Source of the DNA: CAYGBW01 sp964348185
Lineage (GTDB): Bacteria > Desulfobacterota > BSN033 > WVXP01
Length of the DNA: 14,847 nt
Direction: 5' to 3'
NCBI GenBank assembly: GCA_964348185.1
Contig: CAYGBW010000172.1
Coordinates: 1-14,847 of the forward strand
A model generated the notes under the pieces. That model searched no databases. It was not told the origin of the DNA and saw only the letters and a list, made by a program, of their open reading frames with translations. Within the stretch, counting starts at the first letter, position 1, and every line of letters starts with the position of its first letter. Of this stretch, positions 7,080 through 13,024 are shown piece by piece. A program made the position numbers and the translations under genes.

Positions 7080-7286
7080 CTACAGCTTGTCCGGTTCGCA
7101 GAGATTCTCTGCCTTTGCTGCCGCTCGTCCACATTGCTTGCAGACGAATTTCCCGTCTCTCACCAGGTTTTTGTACTCCTCGAGATTCGATTTCAGATAG
7201 CCCACGTTGTGGGCAACACACAGATGGGCCCCATGTCCTGGATGGGGCGTCTGAATATCGATTGGGAGAGGAAACCATTCCGCCAT
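7080..7286 (-). CDS. Small zinc-ribbon-like protein
   Basis: A 68-residue protein with the pairs CVAH (residues 23-26) and CKQCG (49-53) plus Cys63 near the C-terminus, a pattern suited to a zinc or iron site. The start is ATG 7286, behind an excellent site (GGAAGGGGGTGA) ending five bases upstream; the frame is open further but that part overlaps the presumed promoter and has no ribosome site. It resembles small conserved proteins of unknown role in Deltaproteobacteria, with a C-terminal KAENLCEP. It lies downstream of desulfoferrodoxin and upstream of ribF on the same strand. A role in oxygen defence is suggested by position only. Confidence 0.7.
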   Translation of the reverse strand: MAEWFPLPIDIQTPHPGHGAHLCVAHNVGYLKSNLEEYKNLVRDGKFVCKQCGRAAAKAENLCEPDKL

Positions 7287-7344
7287 GCTCGTCACCCCCT
7301 TCCGTTTAAACCAAAACCAGAATGAAATACCCGGCACGATCCGA

Positions 7345-7373
7345 ACTTCACGCGGTCCCTCGATGCTTGTCAA
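7345..7373 (-). promoter_or_regulatory. Possible promoter of the zinc-ribbon gene
   Basis: A perfect TTGACA (7373-7368, minus strand) stands 17 bases from TGAAGT (7350-7345), which matches the -10 consensus at only three of six positions. The leader would be about 50 bases. The perfect -35 is suggestive; the -10 is weak. Confidence 0.3.
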
Positions 7374-7471
7374 GAATGAAAACTCCCTTCAAGACGATCC
7401 GAATCCTCCAAGAGGTTGATGTCGCAATCCTTTCCTGGGTTGGTGTGCTTCCACCCCCGTGTCAGAGCCAT
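7370..7471 (-). CDS. Short reading frame after desulfoferrodoxin, doubtful
   Basis: A 33-codon frame from ATG 7471 to TGA 7370, in the 214-base gap between dfx and the zinc-ribbon gene. Its composition is protein-like, with a stretch such as HTNPGKDCDINLLEDSDRL, and the frame remains open upstream to the dfx stop. No good ribosome site is seen before the ATG, and its stop lies within the candidate -35 of the next gene. It could be a small protein or a remnant; I cannot assign it. Confidence 0.25.
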   Translation of the reverse strand: MALTRGWKHTNPGKDCDINLLEDSDRLEGSFHS

Positions 7472-7500
7472 CTTGAAGGTATTCTCATCCCCTTTCCTGC

Positions 7501-7875
7501 TTAGGCCTTCCACAAGCCATGGAGATTGCAATACTCCCGGGCTGTGACCTGTTGGGCAGGGATATCGAAGCTCGCTTCGGGCGCTTCTCCAGGCTTGAGG
7601 AATTGGCGATAGGCCTCGCCGTCAGCAATGACCTCGATCCACTCGATGTAGTGCTTCTCCTCCATGGGATGGGGGACGCTTCCCACCTTCACCTTGAATC
7701 CACCGGCCGTCCGCTCCACGACGGGAACGTGCTTTTCCCGGGCGGCATCAACGGTGTTCTCGATGAAACGTTTCATCGCTTCGCCACAGCAAACGAGCTC
7801 GCCGTGACCCCCGTGAAGCACCTCCACAATGTTCCCACATATCTCACATTTATAGATTTCCAACCGCTCCGCCAT
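7501..7875 (-). CDS. dfx: Desulfoferrodoxin (superoxide reductase, two-iron type)
   Basis: It reduces superoxide to hydrogen peroxide without making oxygen, an anaerobe's defence, with electrons from rubredoxin-type donors in the cytoplasm. All ligands are present in the 124-residue protein: the desulforedoxin-type Fe(Cys)4 centre of Cys10, Cys13, Cys29 and Cys30, and the catalytic Fe(His)4Cys centre of His49, His69, His75, His119 and Cys116, with the Glu47-Lys48 pair that guides superoxide. The numbering equals that of the well-studied Desulfovibrio proteins. I chose ATG 7875 with GGAGGAG five bases upstream; a GTG directly before it is too close to the ribosome site. It follows the ferritin-like gene by 63 bases and is probably transcribed with it; the peroxide formed could be the substrate of that partner. 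Confidence 0.97.
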   Translation of the reverse strand: MAERLEIYKCEICGNIVEVLHGGHGELVCCGEAMKRFIENTVDAAREKHVPVVERTAGGFKVKVGSVPHPMEEKHYIEWIEVIADGEAYRQFLKPGEAPEASFDIPAQQVTAREYCNLHGLWKA

Positions 7876-7938
7876 CACTTCTCCTCCTTTCGGATCCTAT
7901 GTTCCCCATCACGGCCGACTGCCGGCCGATCTCAGGTG

Positions 7939-8415
7939 CTAGTTCGACGTCAACACTTCATCGTCCCAGATCTTCTCGAAAAAGAGTTTGTGATCCCGCT
8001 CCTCAGCAGCCAGATTCTGGAAGAGCTGTTGGGACAGGGGATCGGTGACGAGCTTCCCCAGATCCGTATAGAGGTTGATCGAGGCCAGTTCCCGATGCAT
8101 CGCGATGTTAACGATATCCGGCCACGACATGTCTGGACTGGGTTTTGTCTCCACCACATATTCGGCTATGTGGAGGTCTGTCCCTTCGCTGGGAAGGCCC
8201 TCCCCTGCGACGCTCACATCCATCCGCTTGAGTCGCTCCTTATGGCCCTCCTCCATTGCAGCAATCCTGCGAATCTCCGCGGCAAGGGCCTTCAGCTTCA
8301 CTTTGCCTGCGAGATCATGGTAGAACTCTGCACCCTCCGTTTCTTTCTCTATTGCAAAGTCAATGATATTCTGAAGTTCTTCCCCCCTCATCGTGTCATC
8401 GTCCTCGGGCTTCAT
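7939..8415 (-). CDS. Rubrerythrin/ferritin-like diiron protein
   Basis: A 158-residue four-helix-bundle protein with the diiron ligand pattern of the rubrerythrin family: EGAEFYHDLA near residues 27-36 (Glu30), ExxH at Glu55-His58, a helix with Glu109, and ExxH again at Glu139-His142. There is no rubredoxin-like tail with cysteine pairs, so it is an erythrin or ferritin-like form rather than full rubrerythrin. The likely role is peroxide reduction or iron handling in oxidative stress, supported by the superoxide reductase gene 63 bases downstream. The start ATG 8415 is preceded by GGGAGAGGGTGA; a second ATG nine codons on is less well placed. The upstream leader may be long (see the promoter at 8693-8722). 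Confidence 0.88.
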   Translation of the reverse strand: MKPEDDDTMRGEELQNIIDFAIEKETEGAEFYHDLAGKVKLKALAAEIRRIAAMEEGHKERLKRMDVSVAGEGLPSEGTDLHIAEYVVETKPSPDMSWPDIVNIAMHRELASINLYTDLGKLVTDPLSQQLFQNLAAEERDHKLFFEKIWDDEVLTSN

Positions 8416-8486
8416 TCACCCTCTCCCTTCTTTCACGAGAAGACCGACCGGACAGGGAACACGCTGTGCTCCACGATCCCATACCT

Positions 8487-8612
8487 TCAGGCCAGTTTGG
8501 TCACAGCACTCCATACCCTACCCCTATCCGGCTCATCGGTTGTTTCCTTTACCCCTTGGATCGACTCGATGATCCCGTCGCGATCAACCTCAAACACCCC
8601 TCTCGCAAGCAA
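8487..8612 (-). CDS. Short unassigned reading frame upstream of the ferritin-like gene, possibly decayed
   Basis: On the minus strand the frame from 8645 to the TGA at 8487-8489 is strikingly protein-like, including GPYDFKATPYPLLARGVFEV at its beginning and DRGRVWSAVTKLA at its end. It has no ATG: TTG 8612 (41 residues) or GTG 8597 are the only usual starts, and neither has a good ribosome site. An in-frame TAG (8646-8648) lies just before; the frame is open again upstream of it for about 30 codons. It may be a small gene with a rare start, a gene broken by the TAG, or a sequencing frameshift. It sits between the candidate promoter and the ferritin-like gene, 71 bases from the latter. Confidence 0.4.
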   Translation of the reverse strand: MLARGVFEVDRDGIIESIQGVKETTDEPDRGRVWSAVTKLA

Positions 8613-8692
8613 AGGGTAGGGGGTTGCCTTGAAATCATACGGTCCCTAGCCTTTCACCCATATCAATGCTCTTCCCTTAATGAATCTCTTGA

Positions 8693-8722
8693 AACATATC
8701 TGGGAAGGCTTTAGATTGTCAA
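8693..8722 (-). promoter_or_regulatory. Candidate promoter for the ferritin-like / desulfoferrodoxin genes
   Basis: In the 419-base divergent gap 8416-8834, the minus strand carries a perfect TTGACA (8722-8717), an 18-base spacer and TATGTT (8698-8693). Transcription from near 8686 would give a leader of about 270 bases, covering the short frame at 8487-8612. On the plus strand of the same gap only weak boxes (TTGATT 8751-8756) precede the secreted-protein gene, along with a small AACCC/GGGTT hairpin at about 8758-8775. Confidence 0.45.
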
Positions 8723-8834
8723 GTGACTCTTCTATGCTCTCCCTTTTTTATTGATTTAACCCCCTTTTCGGGTTTATTTAGAAAGAGAGAAAAGGGAAAA
8801 CCGGTCACATCCTTATCGTAGAAGGAGGCTTGAG

Positions 8835-9548
8835 ATGATTAGAAAAACCGCCTATCTCACCGTTTTGTTTCTCTTCAGCTTCTTCTTGCTGGGCCCAAGC
8901 TGGGGACAGCTGGTGGACAAAGTGGATCTTGTTCGTCCCCTTCCGGTCCCCATCCAGGGAACGGTGGAGGTGGAGGGAAACGTGAATATTATGAACGTCC
9001 CTGATGTGATTGTCAGAGAAATACCAGAGGTCACCGTAACTGGAGACGTTAGTGTTGTCAATTCTCCAGAGGTCAGTATTGCGGGGGTGGCGCAAGTTGA
9101 GGTTGTCAATGAAGCCGAGAGTAGCATCCCGGTTCGAGTCACCAACCCTTTGCCTTCCGTCGCCCAGACCGACCCTCGAGACTTCTTCTCCTGGCACAGA
9201 CGGTCCTTTCTGACCTCAGGAACAAAAGTCCGGACTCACAGTGCCATTTCGGTCTCCAAAATGGCCGCCAGACCTTTTGTCTTGACAGATGTGGTGGTAA
9301 CGACTCGATTCCGGACACCGGATACCCATTTGACCCTGATCCTCCAGGGAGCGGCGGCAGATCGAGGCCTCGGACTCGAGTTCATCCTGGTGCCAGAAAC
9401 CCCCCAGCTGGTCTCTCACTTCCAGACGGGTATCCTGTTCCAGCCAAGCGTTCCCATCGACGTTTCCGTCTCCGGCGACCGTGAAGGTCTAGAATTCCGG
9501 GTCGACTACACGATCACGTTTTCAGGATACTTTCTGAGGGGAGGGTAA
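8835..9548 (+). CDS. Secreted protein with valine-rich beta-repeat region, function unknown
   Basis: A 237-residue protein with a clear Sec signal: Arg3-Lys4, a hydrophobic core at about 7-20, and probable cleavage near residue 24 (PSWG then QLVDK). Residues about 35-105 form a run of short repeats of the type V-x-V-x-G-x-V-x-V-x-N-x-P-x-V, for example VEVEGNVNIMNVPDV and VTGDVSVVNSPEVSIAG, which suggests a beta-solenoid or stalk. The C-terminal half (about 110-237) has alternating hydrophobic residues and looks like a beta-sandwich. The start is ATG 8835 with AAGGAGG six bases upstream. No cysteine anchor or sortase motif is seen. I recognise no named family; a surface or periplasmic structural role is inference. 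Confidence 0.78.
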   Translation: MIRKTAYLTVLFLFSFFLLGPSWGQLVDKVDLVRPLPVPIQGTVEVEGNVNIMNVPDVIVREIPEVTVTGDVSVVNSPEVSIAGVAQVEVVNEAESSIPVRVTNPLPSVAQTDPRDFFSWHRRSFLTSGTKVRTHSAISVSKMAARPFVLTDVVVTTRFRTPDTHLTLILQGAAADRGLGLEFILVPETPQLVSHFQTGILFQPSVPIDVSVSGDREGLEFRVDYTITFSGYFLRGG

Positions 9549-9581
9549 TAGACACGAAGGGATCAGGGGTCGGCATTTAGT

Positions 9582-9784
9582 TAGTCGTCACTGAAAAATG
9601 TCCCTGGAGCGAACATTACGGAGTTTTTGGGGCTACCCGTCTTGGCGAAGGGAGTGTCCCCAAAGGGGCGAGATTCCGCTGTCTGAGGCCGCTAGGCCGA
9701 GTTCGGAAGATCGAACGACCAAGCCTTAGAACGGGTCAAAAACTCTGTACAGAGAGGGTCAGGGACGTTTTTCAGTGACGACTA
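9582..9784. mobile_element. MITE-like palindromic element, 203 bp
   Basis: The ends 9582-9606 and 9760-9784 are 25-bp inverted repeats with one mismatch. Pairing continues inside: GAGTTTTT 9621-9628 with AAAAACTC 9738-9745, and ACCCGT 9635-9640 with ACGGGT 9731-9736, so a transcript would fold into one long interrupted stem. Both outer ends carry TA, as expected if a Tc1/mariner (IS630)-type transposase inserted it with TA duplication. It holds no reading frame of note. It lies between the secreted-protein gene and the ACT-domain gene, and ends 8 bases before the ribosome site of the latter. Confidence 0.65.
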
Positions 9785-9806
9785 GGCAGGACAGGAGGAA
9801 GGTCCG

Positions 9807-10283
9807 ATGAAGATCAAACAGATCTCCGTTTTCATAGAGAATTCCCCGGGGCGATTGTACGAAGTGACCCATGCCCTGGGCGAAGCGGGAATCAACATCA
9901 GAGCCTCGAGCCTGGCAGACACGGCAGACTTTGGCGTGCTCCGTCTTATTGTCTCCGACGTGGCAAGGGCAAGACGGATCATGATGGATAGGCAACTGCC
10001 CGCCCGAATCGACGATGTGGTGGCCGTTGAGATCGAGGACAGGCCTGGTACGCTCGCAGCAATCCTTAAGCCCCTCTTGGATTTCAGACTGAACGCCGAT
10101 TATATGTATGCCTTTGCAGGGCTTGAGTCCAAAAGGGCAGTGATGATTTTTCGCTTCAGCGACAATGATGAGGCCATTCGGATTCTACAGAAGCGTGGGG
10201 TCAAACTGCTCGATGCCAAAGCCTTTGGAATCCGTGAGACAGCCAATAGAGAGGGGGCCATCGAAAAGAGGAGAGCACCCTGA
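9807..10283 (+). CDS. Tandem ACT-domain protein, probable small-molecule-binding regulator
   Basis: A 158-residue protein made of two ACT domains and no catalytic part. The first (about 4-68) has the motif ENSPGRLYEVTHALGEAGIN; the second (about 71-140) has EDRPGTLAAILKPLLDFRLN. In such motifs the loop glycine binds amino acids, so it probably senses an amino acid or related acid in the cytoplasm. It overlaps the next gene by one base (TGATG), so the pair is translationally coupled. The start ATG 9807 follows AGGAGGAAGG. Similar stand-alone tandem ACT proteins often sit beside acyl-CoA ligase or keto-acid oxidoreductase genes, but neither is seen here. Confidence 0.87.
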   Translation: MKIKQISVFIENSPGRLYEVTHALGEAGINIRASSLADTADFGVLRLIVSDVARARRIMMDRQLPARIDDVVAVEIEDRPGTLAAILKPLLDFRLNADYMYAFAGLESKRAVMIFRFSDNDEAIRILQKRGVKLLDAKAFGIRETANREGAIEKRRAP

Positions 10284-11227
10284 TGAAAGCCAAAAAAGAC
10301 TTTCGCCCTCATCGACTCGCCGTGGTAGGGGCTGGCCCGGTGGGAAGCATCCTGGCTGCCTTTCTCGCCAAGGGGGGATATGAAGTAACCCTGTGCGATG
10401 TGCTGTCTGAACTCGTTAAGCCAGCCTGCAGGCCGGGGATCCAGATCGAGGGAACAGAGGAATTTCGGGCGACTGTTTCCAAGACGCTCACGAGTGTCGA
10501 TGACCTGGCGGATGATCCTCCAGAGGTGATCTTCCTGACGGTCAAGGCCAATGCCCTTCCCCTGATCGCCTCAGCGATCGAAGGCTTTTACAGGGACGGG
10601 ATCTACGTGGTGAGTTGGCAAAACGGGATCGATACAGAGCTTGTTCTTGCCGAGAGCCTGGGGAGAAGGGCGATAATGCGTGCAGTCGTGAATTATGGGT
10701 GTACCCTTGTGAAACCCGGGCATGTCCATTTGGAGTTTCACCACATCCCCCACTACATCCAGGAGCTTGACCAGCGGTCGAGACCAGCTGCCATTGCCGT
10801 GGCCGAGTTGTTGACAAAAAGCGGACTCGTCACTGAACGGACGGATCAGATCGTCAGTATGGTCTGGCGAAAGTCCATCATGAATGCCTGTATGAACCCG
10901 GTGTGTGCCGTAACAGGCATGACCATGGCCCAGGCTATCAATGATCCCATTGTCTTCCAAATCGTCGAGGCCCTGGCTAAAGAGGGGGTGAATGTGGCCA
11001 GGGCGAACGAGATTTCCCTGGGGTGGGACTTTTTCCCGTACGCTATGAGATACATGAGGGAAGCAGGCGATCACAGGCCCTCCATGGTCGTTGACATCGA
11101 GATGAAAAGACGGACCGAGGTCGACTTTATCAATGGGAAGATCGTTGAATATGGAGAGCGTGCAGGCATAGACACACCCTACAACAGGACCCTGAGGGCT
11201 CTCGTGAAAGCCCTTGAACCAAAATGA
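10283..11227 (+). CDS. Ketopantoate reductase (PanE/ApbA) family oxidoreductase
   Basis: A 314-residue NAD(P)H-dependent 2-keto-acid reductase of the PanE fold. The N-terminal Rossmann domain carries GAGPVG (16-21), then VIFLTVKAN (82-90) and SWQNGIDTE (111-119). The C-terminal domain carries the catalytic-type Lys197 in WRKSIMNACMNPVCAVTG, Ser267 in HRPSM and Glu279 in RTEVDFINGKIV. The family includes 2-dehydropantoate 2-reductase of pantothenate synthesis, but other members reduce different branched 2-keto acids; the context here (an ACT regulator, then PreA-like and molybdenum enzymes) does not point to pantothenate. The gene starts within the stop of the ACT gene. The activity as a keto-acid reductase is likely, the substrate open. 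Confidence 0.88.
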   Translation: MKAKKDFRPHRLAVVGAGPVGSILAAFLAKGGYEVTLCDVLSELVKPACRPGIQIEGTEEFRATVSKTLTSVDDLADDPPEVIFLTVKANALPLIASAIEGFYRDGIYVVSWQNGIDTELVLAESLGRRAIMRAVVNYGCTLVKPGHVHLEFHHIPHYIQELDQRSRPAAIAVAELLTKSGLVTERTDQIVSMVWRKSIMNACMNPVCAVTGMTMAQAINDPIVFQIVEALAKEGVNVARANEISLGWDFFPYAMRYMREAGDHRPSMVVDIEMKRRTEVDFINGKIVEYGERAGIDTPYNRTLRALVKALEPK

Positions 11228-11241
11228 GCAGGGGAAAGAAT

Positions 11242-11266
11242 TCAGAAGTCAGCAGTCAGAAGTCAG
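11242..11266 (+). repeat. Short direct repeat
   Basis: TCAGAAGTCAG occurs twice (11242-11252 and 11256-11266) separated by three bases that read like a slipped copy of the same unit. It lies just upstream of a candidate promoter and could be simple slippage or an operator. Confidence 0.5.
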
Positions 11267-11274
11267 AATGGGAA

Positions 11275-11303
11275 TTGACAAACCCCGGGAAAGTATGTTA
11301 TTT
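11275..11303 (+). promoter_or_regulatory. Candidate promoter of the PreA-like gene
   Basis: A perfect TTGACA (11275-11280) is followed after 17 bases by TTATTT (11298-11303), a poor -10; TATTTC one base on is an alternative. It would start transcription about 35 bases before ATG 11347 and separate this gene from the ACT/reductase pair. Confidence 0.4.
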
Positions 11304-11346
11304 CCTCATTCTCGAGTAAAACCGACAGGAGAAAGGCGAAGGGTGA

Positions 11347-12549
11347 ATGATGGCTGATTTGACCGTAGATTTCTTGGGGATAGAGTTCAAGAACCCTGTC
11401 GTGGCTTCCTCTGCCGAACCCACGGCTTTCTTGCAGAACATGGAGAGGGTCATAGAGACAGGAGCGGGTGGCCTTGTGGTCAAGACGATGACTGACTCTG
11501 AAGCCATGAGGGCCCTGAGCCTCCAGACACGGTGGAGATACCTTGATGAAAGCCACCAGGCCTGTCGGGGGGAGATCCCGCGCCTCTTCACCCTCTACGG
11601 CAGGTGCGGGTTGGAGGAAAAGCCAGCCGAGGTATGGGCCAAGGATGTTGAGGAGGCTCGTAAGCTTGGCGATAGAGAGGGCTGTGTGGTTATCGGGAGC
11701 ATCGGGGGAACAACGGTTGAGAGTTGGGTGAACCTGGCGAAGATGACGGAACAGACGGGCGTCAAGATGATGGAGCTGAACTTCGGGTGCCCCCATCCGT
11801 CACAGATGGAAGAGACGAAAACCGGTATGGTTACGGGTCAGGACAGAGAGTTCGCGGCCACGATCGTGAGAGCGGTTTCAGAGAGCGTTTCGATCCCCCT
11901 CATCATCAAACTCACGCCCCAGGTTGTTGATGTCGTGGAAATGGCTAAGGCGGTTCGTGATGCTGGAGCTGCGGCGGTGACGCTGATTAATCGCTTTATC
12001 GGGTTCGTTGTGAATCCAGAAACAGGGAAGCCCCTCATCCTCGGTCCAGCAGGAGTCGGCGGACCGTGGGTGAAGCCATTGACACTCAGGTGGATTTACG
12101 AGGTTCACAGTAAACTGGGGATGCCGATCACGGGTACAAATGGTCCGCACGATGCCCAGGACGTGGTTGAGTTCATGATGGCAGGAGCAACGCTCGTCCA
12201 GATGTGCTCTGTTGTGATGGCGCGAGGGTACACCTGGCTGGCAAAGACGATCAAGGAATTCAATGGATTCTTGGATAGGAAAGGCTACAGGACTGCCGAG
12301 GAAATCATCGGTATGGCCGCCAAAGCTGCCATGACGTATGCCCAAATGGCTGAATTCCCCAAGGAACGAGCAGAAGTGGAGGAGGCTCTGTGCACCCTGT
12401 GCGAAAGGTGCATCGATTCGTGCTTTTACAATGCCCTTTCGGTGGAGAATGAAAGGATCGTCGTGGATGATTGCTGGGGGTGCGGTATCTGTTCGTGTGT
12501 TTGCCCGGAGGGTGCGATTTCGATGACAGGGGGGCCCGTTACAGATTAA
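11347..12549 (+). CDS. PreA/dihydroorotate-dehydrogenase-like flavoenzyme with C-terminal ferredoxin domain
   Basis: A 400-residue cytoplasmic enzyme: an FMN-binding TIM barrel (about 4-310) of the dihydroorotate/dihydropyrimidine dehydrogenase group, then a two-cluster ferredoxin tail. Barrel marks are FKNPVVASSAEPT (14-26), KTMT (46-49), ELNFGCPHP (143-151), IIKLTP (186-191), and a phosphate-binding end near TGTNGP and GATLVQMCS. The tail has Cys349, Cys352, Cys355, Cys359 and Cys376, Cys379, Cys382, Cys386, suited to two [4Fe-4S]. In dihydropyrimidine dehydrogenase the acid cysteine stands just before GQ; here the matching place before GQD (164-166) is Thr163, so pyrimidine reduction is not certain. 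No NADH-oxidising PreT partner lies within the window. The start is one of two ATGs (11347, 11350) after GAAGGGTGA. Confidence 0.85.
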   Translation: MMADLTVDFLGIEFKNPVVASSAEPTAFLQNMERVIETGAGGLVVKTMTDSEAMRALSLQTRWRYLDESHQACRGEIPRLFTLYGRCGLEEKPAEVWAKDVEEARKLGDREGCVVIGSIGGTTVESWVNLAKMTEQTGVKMMELNFGCPHPSQMEETKTGMVTGQDREFAATIVRAVSESVSIPLIIKLTPQVVDVVEMAKAVRDAGAAAVTLINRFIGFVVNPETGKPLILGPAGVGGPWVKPLTLRWIYEVHSKLGMPITGTNGPHDAQDVVEFMMAGATLVQMCSVVMARGYTWLAKTIKEFNGFLDRKGYRTAEEIIGMAAKAAMTYAQMAEFPKERAEVEEALCTLCERCIDSCFYNALSVENERIVVDDCWGCGICSCVCPEGAISMTGGPVTD

Positions 12550-12604
12550 ACCAGCACCTGCTAAAGCAGATAGATTTCTGTTGCGACTAAAAGTCGTTTA
12601 CTTT

Positions 12605-12787
12605 GAACCGCAGAATCGCAGAACAAGGAACCGCAGAATATCGAAGTGAAGCTCCTCGCGGCACGACCGCAGGGCAATCTGCTCCACCGAAGTAGCCGCT
12701 TCGGCTACGAAGGTCGAGTCCGAGAGATCAATGATGAATATTCTCTTGTTGCTTGAGAAAACTTCTGCTGTTCGAGATTCCTTGTTC
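12605..12787. repeat. Intergenic repeat unit in the 475-bp gap before the molybdenum enzyme gene
   Basis: The gap 12550-13024 holds GAACCGCAGAAT twice (12605-12616 and 12628-12639), an inverted pair GAACAAGGAA 12621-12630 with TTCCTTGTTC 12778-12787, and a perfect 7-bp hairpin (GTAGCCG 12692-12698 with CGGCTAC 12702-12708). Together these look like a palindromic intergenic repeat of the kind that is scattered through genomes. The remainder of the gap holds the decayed frame at 12825-13004. Confidence 0.5.
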
Positions 12788-12824
12788 GACCTGCCCGCCG
12801 CGCCTTTGGGCAAACTGGGGATAG

Positions 12825-13004
12825 CCCCGCAATGTTGATTTTAACTCAGTAGTTATTATTCCATCCCCAAGCACTCGCTATGGCAGGCGGGTATTCGATA
12901 TTCAAAATGCAAAACAGGCTAAAGATTTTGGCCTTAAAGGTGAAAGTTTGAAACCTGGCGAATGGAAAAATGAGCGGTATGGGCTGTCCTTAACCAAAGG
13001 CTAA
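12825..13004 (+). pseudogene. Decayed or partial reading frame, C-terminal fragment
   Basis: Between TAG 12822-12824 and TAA 13002-13004 lies a 59-codon frame whose translation is convincingly protein-like (for example STRYGRRVFDIQNAKQAKDF and KPGEWKNERYGLSL) but which has no usual start codon near its beginning; the only ATG close by (12832) is in another frame and stops after six codons. Its codons are richer in A and T than those of the neighbours. I read it as the tail of a gene whose front was lost, perhaps with the repeat next to it. It ends 20 bases before the molybdenum enzyme gene. The family is not recognised. Confidence 0.45.
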
Positions 13005-13024
13005 GCTCTTGCAGGGAGGAGAAA

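Noticed and set aside
7519..8619. A 366-codon plus-strand frame
   Set aside because: It runs antisense to desulfoferrodoxin and the ferritin-like gene, both of which have complete catalytic motifs; its composition is that of a shadow.
12598..12813. A 71-codon minus-strand frame
   Set aside because: It lies wholly within the intergenic repeat unit and seems to be a translation of that repeat.
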